A DNA stretch of 59,108 nucleotides. Origin: Verrucomicrobiota bacterium. Lineage in GTDB: Bacteria; Verrucomicrobiota; Verrucomicrobiia; Limisphaerales; JAEYXS01. Below, one piece after another: positions 50,986-59,108 of this stretch (positions within the stretch are counted from its first letter, which is position 1; each line of letters begins with the position of its first letter). The position numbers were made by a program, and so were the translations under genes. Where the stretch lies: assembly GCA_023431185.1 (NCBI GenBank), contig JAEYXS010000073.1, positions 1-59,108 of the forward strand, given 5' to 3'. The notes beneath the pieces were generated by a model. It ran no database searches and was not told the DNA's origin. It saw only the letters and a program-made list of their open reading frames with translations.

Positions 50986-52182
50986 TTACGGCTGGATGGA
51001 TTCCAGGAACTTGTAGCCACCGTTCTTGATCTGGAGGATGACGGCGGATTTATCTGCATCGCGCTGCTGGTTGATGGTCAGCACACCGGTGACCAGCGAG
51101 AGGTCCTTCGTGGCGGCGAGGGCATCGCGCAACTTCGCGCCATCGGTGCCGCCCGCGCGCTTGATGCCATCCGCGAGCATCATCATGGAGTCGTAGCCGT
51201 TGGCGGCGAGGGCGTCCGGCACCTTACCTTTGAAACGCTTCTTGTAGTTCTCGAGGAATTTTTTGCTCAGGTCCGTGCCCACGTCCGGGTGATAGTGCGT
51301 GGAGAAGTAGTTGCCTTCCACAGATTCCTTGCCGATCTCGGTGAGCTTCTCTGATTCCCAACCGTCACCGCCCAGGAGCGGAACGTTCAGACCGAGTTGC
51401 TTGGCCTGGATGCAGATGAGCGCGACATCCGTATAGTAACCGGGCACGAACACGGCATCCGGCGAGCCGCCGCGGATGGTGGTGAGCTGGGCTTTGAAAT
51501 CCTTGTCGCCGCCGTTGTAGTCGAGTTCCGAGGTGATGGTGCCACCATTGGCGAGATACTTTTCCTTGAAGAACTTCGCGAGGCCCTTGCTGTAATCGCT
51601 CTTGGCATCGGTGAAGATGGCCACTTTCTTGGCGTTCAAGGTCTTCGTGGCGAAGTTCGCCATCACGGTGCCCTGGAAGGGGTCGATGAAGCAGACGCGG
51701 AAGATGTAATCGCCGGTCTCCGTTACCTTGGGATTGGTGGAGGAGGGGGAGATCATGGGGATTTTGTACTTCTGGCAGATGGGGGCGGCTTCAAGTGAAC
51801 GGCTGGAGGCGACTTCGCCGAGCACCGCGATGACACCATCGCGGGCGATGAGCTTGTTCACGACGGTGGCGGGTTCGCCGGGTTTGGACTGGGTGTCCTC
51901 GGTGATGAGTCTCACCTGCTTGCCGAGGATGCCACCGGCGGCATTGATCTCTTCCACGGCGAGCAACGTGCCTTCATGGGAGGAGATGCCGAAGGTGGCT
52001 TCTTTGCCGGTGAGGGAGGCGTATTCGCCCACCTTGATCTCTCCGCCGCTGGCCGAGGCATTGCCACCACCGCCACCCGAACCGCTGCCGGAGGAGCCTT
52101 TGCCACAGCCGACGAGGAGGGCGGCAAGCAGGCAGATGGCCCAGAGAGCGTTTGCGTCAGGGAAAACACGTGCCGATTTCAT
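50986..52182 (-). CDS. livK: Branched-chain amino acid ABC transporter substrate-binding lipoprotein
   Basis: 398 residues: a lipoprotein signal with lipobox LLVGC (about 19-23), a Gly/Ser linker, then a type I periplasmic-binding fold (IKVGEYASLTGKEATFG..., GVIAVLGEVASSRSLEAAP, FRVCFIDPFQG, DAVFVPGYYTDVALI). LivJ/K family; the ligand is probably a branched-chain amino acid or similar small amide. Lipid anchoring in a diderm is less common than a soluble protein. ATG 52182 was chosen; ATG 52203 adds seven residues. First gene of the liv operon, divergent from tetR. Confidence 0.92.
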   Translation of the reverse strand: MKSARVFPDANALWAICLLAALLVGCGKGSSGSGSGGGGGNASASGGEIKVGEYASLTGKEATFGISSHEGTLLAVEEINAAGGILGKQVRLITEDTQSKPGEPATVVNKLIARDGVIAVLGEVASSRSLEAAPICQKYKIPMISPSSTNPKVTETGDYIFRVCFIDPFQGTVMANFATKTLNAKKVAIFTDAKSDYSKGLAKFFKEKYLANGGTITSELDYNGGDKDFKAQLTTIRGGSPDAVFVPGYYTDVALICIQAKQLGLNVPLLGGDGWESEKLTEIGKESVEGNYFSTHYHPDVGTDLSKKFLENYKKRFKGKVPDALAANGYDSMMMLADGIKRAGGTDGAKLRDALAATKDLSLVTGVLTINQQRDADKSAVILQIKNGGYKFLESIQP

Positions 52183-52345
52183 AGCAGTTTTATGGTCAGG
52201 CATTTGCGATTTACGATTGAAAGTGTCCAATCCTTCCGAAAGTAGGGAAAGGCGAGGCGGCTTTCAACCCTGCAAAATGGAGAAAACGCAAAACCCAAAA
52301 TTCAAAAGAAATGGGGATGAAGGTTTGACCCATACGTGAGATTGA

Positions 52346-52361
52346 CCTACCGTTCGGTAGG
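52346..52361 (+). promoter_or_regulatory. 16-bp TetR-type operator palindrome
   Basis: CCTACCGTTCGGTAGG is a perfect palindrome of the TACCGxxCGGTA type bound by AcrR/TetR repressors. It ends 6 bases before the tetR ATG at 52368 and lies in the 185-base spacer to livK, so it most likely serves autoregulation of the tetR-MFP-RND operon. Confidence 0.8.
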
Positions 52362-52367
52362 ATTCCC

Positions 52368-52991
52368 ATGGAACATTCCGATTTGGAAACACGTGACCGT
52401 ATTCTGGCTTCGGCGCTGGCCTTGTTCGCCCGCCGGGGGTATGCGGCTACTTCGATTCAGGACATCGTGGCGGCGGCCGAGGTGACGAAGCCCGCGCTTT
52501 ATTATTACTTCGACAGCAAGGCGGCACTGTATCAAGCCATAGTGGACAAGGCGCATGAGGAGAGGTTCCAACTGATGCAGGCGGCGACGAGCAAGGGTGG
52601 GGACATCCGCAGCCAGTTGAGCGAGATCATCGGCGGGCGGTTTGAATTCCTGCAAAAGAACCGGGACCTGATGCGGGTGGCGTATGCGACGGCCTTTGCC
52701 GCCGAGGAGGAATTGCCGCCGGAGGTGAAGCGGCTGGAGAAGGCGGTACGGAATTTCGATTTCATCCACGACCTGATCGTGGAGGCACAGAAGAAGGGGG
52801 AACTGAATCTGCGCTATGACAGCCGGGAGCTGGCTTGTGCCATCCATGGCCTGATGAACATCTATATCATGAATGATCTGCTGCATCCGGAATGCAAGCT
52901 GTGCCGGCCGACGGCGGAACGGATCGTGGACCTGTTCCTCGCGGGGGCGGCACCGGCGGAGGAACTGAAAGGGGCGATGGTGAAGGCATGA
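52368..52991 (+). CDS. TetR/AcrR-family repressor
   Basis: 207 residues. N-terminal HTH at about 9-55 (ILASALALFARRGYAATSIQDIVAAAEVTKPALYYYF, in parts). Helical ligand/dimer domain at about 60-195. A palindromic operator abuts its start. Its stop overlaps the next start (ATGA), so it controls the membrane fusion protein and RND pump that follow, in the usual AcrR way: a substrate relieves repression. Ligand unknown. The C-terminal cysteines HPECKLC could be a redox or metal site. Confidence 0.93.
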   Translation: MEHSDLETRDRILASALALFARRGYAATSIQDIVAAAEVTKPALYYYFDSKAALYQAIVDKAHEERFQLMQAATSKGGDIRSQLSEIIGGRFEFLQKNRDLMRVAYATAFAAEEELPPEVKRLEKAVRNFDFIHDLIVEAQKKGELNLRYDSRELACAIHGLMNIYIMNDLLHPECKLCRPTAERIVDLFLAGAAPAEELKGAMVKA

Positions 52992-54310
52992 AATTTACAG
53001 AAGTAAATGGTGTGGAGGGGAAACATCCAACGTCCAACATCCAACGTCCAACATCGAAAGGGGAGCACCCCTCATCCTCAATCCTAGTGACTCGCTCGCA
53101 CCCGCTCGCTCGGCCCGTTGGGCCTTCGCCATCGCGAATTCCTTCCGCCGCTTCCCAAGCGGCAGAAGTCCCCTCCGAGGGGAGAAGGACGAAAGACATC
53201 AGGCATTCGTTATATTGTTCAGTGATTTTGTCAGCCGTTTTGGCTTTGACAGGTTGTGACAAGGCGAAGGGGGATAAGAATGCGAAGGGCGCTCCAGCGG
53301 GGCCGCCGATCATCCAGGTGGTGGCGGTGAAGGCGGAGAAGCGGCCGGTGAAGGAAGCGCTCTCGCTGGTGGGCACGCTGGCGGCGAATGAATCGGTGGA
53401 GATCAAGTCGGAGATCGACGGGGTGATCCAGGAAATCCTGTTCCAAGAAGGGGATGTGGTGAAGAAGGGGCAGTTGCTGGTGAAGCTGGATGAGACGCGA
53501 CTGGCGGCCTCATTGGCCGAAGCGGAAGCGAATTTCGCGCTTTCCAAGGCGAACTTTGAACGCTCCAAGGAATTGCTGAAAAGCGAACTGATCTCCCAGC
53601 AGGAATACGACCAGGCGGTGGCGAGCTATCAAGGGAATGAGGCGGCGGTATCCATCAAGAAGCGGGAGCTGAAGGACACGCGCATCTACGCGCCGTTTGA
53701 TGCGGTGGTGAGCAGCCGCAATGTGAGCCCCGGCCAGGTCATCTCGAAGAGCATGGTGTTGACGTACCTGGTGGACATCGATCCGGTGAAGGCGGAGTTC
53801 AGTGTGCCGGAGCGGTTCCTGGGGCAGTTGCAGCCGGGGCAGCGCGTGGAGTTGGGCGTGGCGGCGTTCACGGGGAAGAAGTTCACAGGCACGGTGTTCT
53901 TTGTGTCGCCATTCATTGATCCGAATACGCGCACGGCGTTGGTGAAGGCGCAGTTGCCGAATCCCAACGGCGAGTTGAAGCCGGGGATGTTCGCCAATCT
54001 GGAGCTGGAACTGGCGCTGCGCGAGAATGCGATCGTGATCCCGGAGGCGGCCATCAGCCAGATCCGGGAGGGCAATCGCGGGCTGGTCTATGTGATAGGA
54101 GCGGATTCACAGGTGCAGACCAGGGCGCTGACGTTTGGTGTGCGGCTGCCGCGTTTTGTGGAAGTGGTGGAGGGTCTGAAGGAAGGCGAGCAAGTGGTGG
54201 TGGAGGGCATCCAGAAGCTGGGGCCCGGGGCCAAGGTGAAGCTCGCGCCTGCCGCCTCTGCCGAACCGTATCTCTGGGACAAACCCGCGGTGGATGCCGC
54301 AAAACGTTAA
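52988..54310 (+). CDS. RND efflux membrane fusion lipoprotein (AcrA/HlyD family) with repeat-derived N-terminus
   Basis: 440 residues if translated from ATG 52988, which overlaps the tetR stop. Residues 1-69 are not protein-like: they come from 14-bp tandem repeats and three hairpins (see repeat entry). Real sequence begins near residue 71 with RHSLYCSVILSAVLALTGC, a lipoprotein signal with Cys at about 89. Then the lipoyl/barrel-sandwich halves (SVEIKSEIDGVIQEILFQEG and KDTRIYAPFDAVVSSRNVSPGQ) around an alpha-hairpin (about 173-235), beta-barrel and membrane-proximal domain. It links the RND pump to an outer-membrane channel. The codon just before RHSL is ATC at 53198, with AAGGA 8 bases upstream, so translation might start there non-canonically. 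Confidence 0.82.
   Translation: MKFTEVNGVEGKHPTSNIQRPTSKGEHPSSSILVTRSHPLARPVGPSPSRIPSAASQAAEVPSEGRRTKDIRHSLYCSVILSAVLALTGCDKAKGDKNAKGAPAGPPIIQVVAVKAEKRPVKEALSLVGTLAANESVEIKSEIDGVIQEILFQEGDVVKKGQLLVKLDETRLAASLAEAEANFALSKANFERSKELLKSELISQQEYDQAVASYQGNEAAVSIKKRELKDTRIYAPFDAVVSSRNVSPGQVISKSMVLTYLVDIDPVKAEFSVPERFLGQLQPGQRVELGVAAFTGKKFTGTVFFVSPFIDPNTRTALVKAQLPNPNGELKPGMFANLELELALRENAIVIPEAAISQIREGNRGLVYVIGADSQVQTRALTFGVRLPRFVEVVEGLKEGEQVVVEGIQKLGPGAKVKLAPAASAEPYLWDKPAVDAAKR
53023..53182. repeat. Tandem 14-bp repeats and hairpin cluster inside the MFP frame
   Basis: ACATCCAACGTCCA occurs twice in a row (53023-53036, 53037-53050) and a partial third copy follows. Three hairpins come next: GGCCCGTTGGGCC (53112-53124), CCGCTTCCCAAGCGG (53148-53162) and CCCCTCCGAGGGG (53170-53182). 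The block stays open in the frame of the MFP gene but looks like non-coding dispersed repeat DNA inserted between the tetR stop and the lipoprotein signal. AACATCGAACATCG at 57722-57735 is a related fragment. Confidence 0.65.
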
Positions 54311-54313
54311 GCC

Positions 54314-57300
54314 ATGGTTCTCTCCCAAATCAGCATCAAGCGGCCGGTCCTGGCGACGATGATGAGCCTGTTGCTCGTCCTGTTCGGTTTGATCGGCTTG
54401 CAGCGATTGCCAGTGCGCGAATTGCCGGACATCGATCCACCGATCGTCAGCGTCACGACGATCTATCCCGGCGCGAGTGCGGCAGTGGTGGAGACGGAGG
54501 TCACGGAGCGCCTGGAGGAGGCGATCAACAGCATCGAGGGCATCAAGACGCTCACGAGCCAGAGCCGTGAGCAGCTCAGCACGGTGACGGTGGAATTTGA
54601 TCTTTCCCGTGATGTGGACCTGGCGGCGCAAGATGTGCGGGACCGCGTCTCGCGCGTGCGCGGCAATCTGCCGGATGACATCGATGAACCGGTGGTGGCG
54701 AAGCAGGACGCGGATGCGAATCCCATCATGTGGATCGGCGTGAACAGCGACCGTTATACACCCGTCGAGCTGACGACCATCGCGGAGAAGCAGATCAAGA
54801 ACCGGCTGGAGACGATCAAGGGCGTGTCCTCCATCCGCATCGGCGGGGAGAAGCGGTTTGCGATCCGGTTGTGGCTCGATTCGGCGAAGCTGGCGGCGCA
54901 TCAGCTCACGGTCATCGATGTGCAGAATGCGTTGAGAGCGCAGAACGTCGAGCTGCCCAGCGGTCGCGTAGAGAATCTGGACCGCGAGATGACCATCCAG
55001 ACGCGCGGTGAACTGAAGACGGCGGAGGAGTTCAACCGGCTGGTCTTGAAGAATGAGGGGGCGACGATCGTGCGGTTGCGCGATGTGGGCGAGGCGCGGG
55101 ATGGGGTGGAGGATGAACGGACCATCGCGCGGAACAACGGCAATCCGTGCATCTTTCTGGGCATCGTCAAGCAATCCAAGGCGAACACGGTGCAGGTGGC
55201 GGATGATGCGAAGCGCGAGCTGGAGGAGCTGAAGGCGTCCATCCCGGCGGGCATCAACATGGCGATCAATTATGATGAGTCCATCTATGTGAACCGGGCC
55301 ATCACGGAGGTGTGGGAGACGCTGGCGATCGCGTTCGGCCTGGTGGTGATCGTGATCTATCTTTTCCTGCGGGACCTGCGTTCGACATTGATCCCGACGG
55401 TGGTGATCCCGGTGTCCATCGTGGCGACGTTTGCCGTGATGTATATGCTGGGGCATTCGGTGAACATCCTGACGATGCTGGCGCTGGTGCTGGCGATCGG
55501 TGTGGTGGTGGATGACGCCATCGTGGTGCTGGAGAACATCTACCGGCACATCGAGGCAGGCATGAAGCCCATGGCGGCGGCGAAGAAGGCGATGGATGAG
55601 ATCGGCTTCGCCATCATCGCGATCACGGTGGCTTTGGTGGCGGTGTTTATTCCGCTGACCTTTCTGGAAAGCGCGACCGGGCAGTTGTTCGGGGAGTTCG
55701 CGGTGGCGGTGGCGGGTTCCGTAGTCATCTCGGCATTCGTGGCGCTGACGTTGACGCCGATGATGGCGGCGCGGGTGCTGAAGACGGTGGATCATCGCCA
55801 TGACAACTTTGTGCTGCGGGCGTTTGAAGGCGTGCTGAAGTTTTTCCAGCGGATCTATGGCGCGGCGTTGAAGTGGTCGCTGAACCATCGCTTCATCATC
55901 CTGCTGGTCGGCCTGGGGAGCATGTGGCTGATGGTGGTGGCGTACAACAAGCTGGAGAAGGAATTCCTGCCGGAAGAGGACAAGGGTCGGCTGCTGTGCA
56001 TCGTTTACGGTCCCGAGGGCTCCACCTCGGAATACACGGACCGCATCATGATGGAACTGGAAGGGATTTTGCAAACGGTCCCGGAGGTGGAGGCGTATGG
56101 GGCGATCGTGGCACCGGGCTTCACGGGGCCGGGGTTGGCGAATAATGGCATCGGGTTCGTGCGGTTGAAGGATGGGGAGCGGCGGCCGGTGCAGGAGATC
56201 GTGAATGCGCCGGGGGGCATCCGCAGCCAGTTTTTTGCGAATATCGAGGGGGCGATCGCGATTCCGCAGATCCCGAAATCCATCGGGCGCGGGTTTGGCG
56301 CGCCGTTCCAACTGGTCATCAAGGCGCCGGACCTGGAACAGCTCGACAAGTATGTGACGCAGTTGCTCACGAAGCTGCGCAAGACGGATTATCTCCAGAA
56401 TGCGCGCACTTCCTACGAGGTGAACAAGCCGGAGCTGCGGTTGGACATCGATCGCGACCGGGCGGCGGCATTGGGGGTGAGCATCGCGGACATCTCGCGC
56501 ACGTTGCAGGTGCTTTACGGCGGGCTGGATTTGAGCAAGATCAAGAAAGATGGCAAGGAGTATGACGTCATCGCGCAACTGGAGCGTGAGTCACGGCTGA
56601 CGCCGCAGATGCTCGACCAGCTTTACGTGAGGAACAACAAGAACGAGCTGATCCAGCTCAGCAGTCTGGTGACACGGCGGGTGGGAGCGGCACCGAATGC
56701 CATCGAACATTATGACCGCATGCGCAGCGCGACGATCTCGGCATCCATCGTGAATGTGCCGCTGGGCACGGCGATGGAGCGGGTGGAGGCGATCGTGGCG
56801 GAGGATTTGCCGCCGGGTTTCCTGTCCACTTGGGCGGGGGAATCGCGGGACTTGCGCGAGGCGGGCACGCAGATCTGGTGGGTGCTGGGGATCGCGCTCA
56901 TCATCGTCTATATGGTGCTGGCGTCGCAGTTTGAGAGCCTGGTGCATCCGTTCACGGTGATGCTGGCGGTGCCGCTGGCGGGGGTGGGGGCGATGGGCGG
57001 ATTGTGGCTGATGTCCACGCTGGGCAAGGCGGGCGTCATTCCGCTGCTGCCCGCGATGAACATCAATCTGTTCAGCCAGATCGGCATCATTTTGCTGGTG
57101 GGATTGGTGACGAAGAATTCGATCTTGCTGGTGGAGTTCGCGAACCAGGAATGTGAGGCGGGGAAGAAGCCGCTGGAGGCGATGCTGGAGGCGGGGAAGG
57201 TGCGCTTGCGGCCGATCTTGATGACGGCGTTCTCGACCATCGCGGGCATCCTGCCGATCGCGATCGGGTTCGGCGCGGGAGCGGAGAGCCGTCGGCCATT

Positions 57301-57466
57301 GGGCATCGCGGTGGTGGGCGGGATGCTGACGAGCACGTTCCTGACGTTGCTGGTGATCCCGGTGGTTTACACGTTACTGAGCGACTTGGTGGCGAAGTTG
57401 AAACCCAAGGCCAAGCAGGAGCCGGAGGCGGGAGCGGGGGATCTGCGTGAGGTGATGGGGAAGTGA
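54314..57466 (+). CDS. RND-family inner-membrane efflux pump (AcrB/MexB-like)
   Basis: 1050 residues, normal for HAE1 pumps. Twelve membrane helices in the 1+5+1+5 order: helix 1 (about 10-30), helices near 335-480 and 530, then near 860-1030. Proton relay GVVVDDAIVVLENI (about 396-409) and the matching GLVTKNSILLVEFAN lysine in the second half are present. Porter domains DPPIVSVTTIYPGAS and DPAAxx-type repeats lie between. It exports drugs, lipids or toxic compounds with the fusion lipoprotein 3 bases upstream. No TolC follows in the window. Confidence 0.95.
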   Translation: MVLSQISIKRPVLATMMSLLLVLFGLIGLQRLPVRELPDIDPPIVSVTTIYPGASAAVVETEVTERLEEAINSIEGIKTLTSQSREQLSTVTVEFDLSRDVDLAAQDVRDRVSRVRGNLPDDIDEPVVAKQDADANPIMWIGVNSDRYTPVELTTIAEKQIKNRLETIKGVSSIRIGGEKRFAIRLWLDSAKLAAHQLTVIDVQNALRAQNVELPSGRVENLDREMTIQTRGELKTAEEFNRLVLKNEGATIVRLRDVGEARDGVEDERTIARNNGNPCIFLGIVKQSKANTVQVADDAKRELEELKASIPAGINMAINYDESIYVNRAITEVWETLAIAFGLVVIVIYLFLRDLRSTLIPTVVIPVSIVATFAVMYMLGHSVNILTMLALVLAIGVVVDDAIVVLENIYRHIEAGMKPMAAAKKAMDEIGFAIIAITVALVAVFIPLTFLESATGQLFGEFAVAVAGSVVISAFVALTLTPMMAARVLKTVDHRHDNFVLRAFEGVLKFFQRIYGAALKWSLNHRFIILLVGLGSMWLMVVAYNKLEKEFLPEEDKGRLLCIVYGPEGSTSEYTDRIMMELEGILQTVPEVEAYGAIVAPGFTGPGLANNGIGFVRLKDGERRPVQEIVNAPGGIRSQFFANIEGAIAIPQIPKSIGRGFGAPFQLVIKAPDLEQLDKYVTQLLTKLRKTDYLQNARTSYEVNKPELRLDIDRDRAAALGVSIADISRTLQVLYGGLDLSKIKKDGKEYDVIAQLERESRLTPQMLDQLYVRNNKNELIQLSSLVTRRVGAAPNAIEHYDRMRSATISASIVNVPLGTAMERVEAIVAEDLPPGFLSTWAGESRDLREAGTQIWWVLGIALIIVYMVLASQFESLVHPFTVMLAVPLAGVGAMGGLWLMSTLGKAGVIPLLPAMNINLFSQIGIILLVGLVTKNSILLVEFANQECEAGKKPLEAMLEAGKVRLRPILMTAFSTIAGILPIAIGFGAGAESRRPLGIAVVGGMLTSTFLTLLVIPVVYTLLSDLVAKLKPKAKQEPEAGAGDLREVMGK

Positions 57467-57883
57467 GGTGTGGGGATGGGTTTAAGAGGGGCAGAGAAGA
57501 CACGAATTTCACGGATTGGCCCGAATTCTGGCGGGATGGAAAGCGAGGTGGGCGGTGAAATATTTTGGACCTAGCTTAACCATCGGAGACGCTGCGGCCG
57601 GTTTCTTGCGAAACACAGCCGCGGTCCAAAGACGGGGCGAATTTGGTTTTGTCGTATTTGCGGCCGTGGGGGGGATTCGGCGGCGTGGGTGAGGAAGGGG
57701 AGGAGCGTGAGGAAAAGGGGAAACATCGAACATCGGTTGCACCGGCTGGCCAAAACGCCCAACAGCGAACAGCGAGAGAAGGAAGTTAGAGCCTCGTTCC
57801 TCGGCTGAGGAGGAGCGGCCCGTCGGTTGCACCGAAGGCCACCAGACAGACGGGCCCTACCATCCGCTGACAACTCGGAAAGC
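57467..57883. other. Intergenic region with decayed gene fragment and repeats
   Basis: About 420 bases between the RND pump and the CE15-like esterase end. It contains the gene remnant 57576-57726, AACATCGAACATCG repeats (57722-57735), and two similar blocks, CATCGGTTGCACCGGCTGGCC (57731, first 20 bases read) and GTCGGTTGCACCGAAGGCCA (57814). Open frames here are unnatural. No terminator with a T tract was found for the pump operon. Confidence 0.5.
57576..57726 (-). pseudogene. Decayed 5' end of a CE15-like esterase gene
   Basis: From ATG 57726 the frame gives MFPLFLTLLPFLTHAAESP, a good signal peptide. One base later, across a run of seven C, it continues as HGRKYDKTKFAPSLDRG and stops at 57576. 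The intact gene to the right begins HGRNYDEAKVAPYTLPDP at its visible 5' end; 33 of 37 aligned bases agree around this point. I read it as the broken 5' end of a tandem copy, with a +1 slip in the C run. An unrelated short peptide is the alternative. Confidence 0.55.
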
Positions 57884-59108
57884 TCAGCGGGTGTCTTTTA
57901 GGTGGCGGTCGGCGAAGGTGAGGTATTGTTCCCAATCGTATTGCGTGATGTCGTGATTCCCCGTGCGGAGGTGGTAGCCGATGGTTTCGCCAATGGGTTG
58001 ATCGGGTTTCGGCCACGCGAAGGTGTCGAGGCCACGACGGCCAAATAGCTTATACACGGGTGCGGCGTGGGCGGCGCTGAGGAATTCGCCTTTGGGATCG
58101 GCGAGGGCGTCTTCGGTGGCGCTGGCGACGTAGAGGGGGCGCGGGGCGATGAGGGCGAGGAGGGTGTGTTGATCGAAGGGGAGGGCTTGCGGGCGATCAA
58201 TGTAGTCGCGGAATTTGTCGCAGTAGCGCCAGGAGGCGTGGGCGATGGAGTAGGCGATGTTTTCACCGAAGTTGCGCCGGGCCAGGGAGGCGCCGCCTTC
58301 ACCGCTGTTGTTCGAGATGACGAGGGCGAAGCGTTCATCTTGCGCGCCGGCCCAGAGGGTGGCTTTGCCGTGGCGGGAATGGCCGAAGACGGCGACGTTG
58401 CGGGCGTCCACGGTGGGATTTGTCTCAAGGTAATCGAGGGCGCGGCTCAGGCCCCAGGCCCAGGCGCCGAGGGCGCCCCATTCGTCGGGCTTGCGTTCGG
58501 TGCGGTTGGCGAGCTTGAGGGCGTAGCCACGGATGCCGTCGCGCCAGCCATCGAGATGGTCGGGTTCGACATCGCCGTAGTAAAAGGTGGCGACGGCGTA
58601 GCCGCGTTTCAGGGCGAGTTCCAGGGGCCAGCGGGAGCTATGCACGCCGCGGGTGGCATCGGTGGCGCGGTTGTTCACGATGCCCATGTCAGCGGCGGAG
58701 CGCATCCAGCGGTCGGAGAGCGGGATGGTGGGATCTTTTTCTACGCTGGCGTTGCTGAAGTAATTTAGGCCGAGGAAAACGGGGGCGGGCTTTTTCGCGC
58801 TGTTGGGTACATACAGCATGAGTTGGATCTGCGGAGCACTCGGGTCATCGAAGAAGCGGAGGGTGACGAGGGTGCGGGTGGCGAGGCCGTTCACGGCGTC
58901 TTTGCGGGTGGCAGTAATTTCGGCGCGGAGTTTGACGGGGAGCTTGGGAGTGTGGCCATACATGAGGTCGCGGAAGTCTTGCAGGATCTCGCTGCGACGG
59001 AGGGCGGTCCATTCGTTGGTGGTGGTGATGCGGTGGCCGTCACGGGCGAGCAAGGGATCGGGCAAGGTGTAGGGGGCGACTTTGGCTTCGTCGTAGTTGC
59101 GGCCGTGG
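57884..59108 (-). CDS. CE15-like glucuronoyl-esterase-type hydrolase, 5' end outside window
   Basis: 407 residues are visible; the frame is open to base 59108, so the start and signal peptide lie beyond. VAVFGHSRHGKATLW carries the nucleophile serine in the GxSRxGK motif of carbohydrate esterase family 15, and NNSGEGGASLARRNFGENI and LIAPRPLYVASATEDALADPKGEF are the following CE15 blocks. NHDITQYDW provides the catalytic His. CE15 enzymes cleave glucuronoyl esters linking lignin and xylan; many verrucomicrobial paralogues have unknown targets. A decayed copy of its 5' end lies just downstream. Confidence 0.88.
   Translation of the reverse strand, partial: HGRNYDEAKVAPYTLPDPLLARDGHRITTTNEWTALRRSEILQDFRDLMYGHTPKLPVKLRAEITATRKDAVNGLATRTLVTLRFFDDPSAPQIQLMLYVPNSAKKPAPVFLGLNYFSNASVEKDPTIPLSDRWMRSAADMGIVNNRATDATRGVHSSRWPLELALKRGYAVATFYYGDVEPDHLDGWRDGIRGYALKLANRTERKPDEWGALGAWAWGLSRALDYLETNPTVDARNVAVFGHSRHGKATLWAGAQDERFALVISNNSGEGGASLARRNFGENIAYSIAHASWRYCDKFRDYIDRPQALPFDQHTLLALIAPRPLYVASATEDALADPKGEFLSAAHAAPVYKLFGRRGLDTFAWPKPDQPIGETIGYHLRTGNHDITQYDWEQYLTFADRHLKDTR

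Noticed and set aside
53023..53050. Start of a CRISPR array
   Set aside because: The repeats are 14 bp, directly adjacent without spacers, and no cas gene is near.
54107..56578. An 823-residue open frame antisense to the RND pump
   Set aside because: It is H/R/Q/D-rich with no domain and crosses the boundary of two real genes; an artefact of GC-rich coding DNA.
57509..57832. A 107-residue minus-strand frame in the last spacer
   Set aside because: Its sequence is better explained as a frameshifted CE15-like 5' remnant plus repeats.

Overview
The window looks like chromosomal DNA from a free-living member of the Verrucomicrobiota, most like the Pedosphaera/Limisphaera side of the phylum. The grounds are high GC, an ECF sigma factor paired with a FecR-LamG protein, DUF6797 and DUF1080 proteins, a sulfatase and carbohydrate esterases, bacterial hopanoid genes, PilMNO/pseudopilin genes and short dispersed palindromic repeats. 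No phage, plasmid, IS transposase or CRISPR array is visible. The assignment is by protein flavour only; there is no rRNA gene. The window is cut at both ends: mpl lacks its 5' part on the left, and a CE15-like esterase lacks its 5' part on the right.

Layout. 1-0.5 kb: 3' end of mpl (murein recycling), then about 0.8 kb without a convincing gene. 1.3-6.9 kb: ECF sigma factor, FecR-LamG membrane protein, a DUF6797/beta-propeller protein and a DUF1080 (3-keto-glycoside hydrolase family) protein, followed by a clear terminator. 7-8.3 kb: a ClpX-like unfoldase that lacks both the zinc-binding domain and the ClpP-docking loop. 8.3-10.3 kb (minus): a protein with an internally duplicated pseudopilin-like module, and a tandem Lrp/AsnC-type protein resembling fused siroheme decarboxylases. 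10.4-14.3 kb: cobalamin riboswitch, btuB-like TonB receptor and two tandem Dph6-type PP-loop proteins. 14.3-15.2 kb: dapF (minus).

15.4-25.7 kb is the hopanoid region. shc and hpnG lie on the plus strand. Facing them is a tightly packed nine-gene minus-strand array: yicC, gmk, coaC, histidine kinase, sigma-54 response regulator, a small membrane protein, hpnD, hpnK and a small DMT transporter. Every visible gap in the array is 19 bases or less, except about 10 bases between yicC and gmk. 25.9-31.9 kb: a pseudopilin/PilM-PilN fusion/PilO operon. 32-38.6 kb: a GH5-like glycosidase, tRNA-Pro(GGG), two membrane or TPR proteins, a lactonase-type propeller, an HTH-MBL hydrolase and a membrane spermidine-synthase-like protein. 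38.6-42.2 kb: sulfatase and two-domain esterase. 42.7-46.3 kb: small membrane proteins, a methyltransferase, and a Gfo/Idh/MocA plus SDR oxidoreductase pair. 46.3-47.6 kb: inverted repeats, a MOSC protein and a small TPR protein. 47.6-52.2 kb: a complete branched-chain-amino-acid ABC transporter (livKHMGF). 52.3-57.5 kb: a TetR repressor with its palindromic operator, a membrane fusion lipoprotein and an RND pump. 57.5-59.1 kb: a decayed gene fragment and the CE15-like esterase.

The most unusual items are the riboswitch-controlled BtuB plus paired PP-loop proteins (the second fused to a cysteine-rich CWC domain), the stripped-down ClpX paralogue, the tandem siroheme-decarboxylase-like protein, the operon joining guanylate kinase, CoA and hopanoid genes with a two-component system, and repeat DNA inserted in frame at the start of the membrane fusion protein gene.
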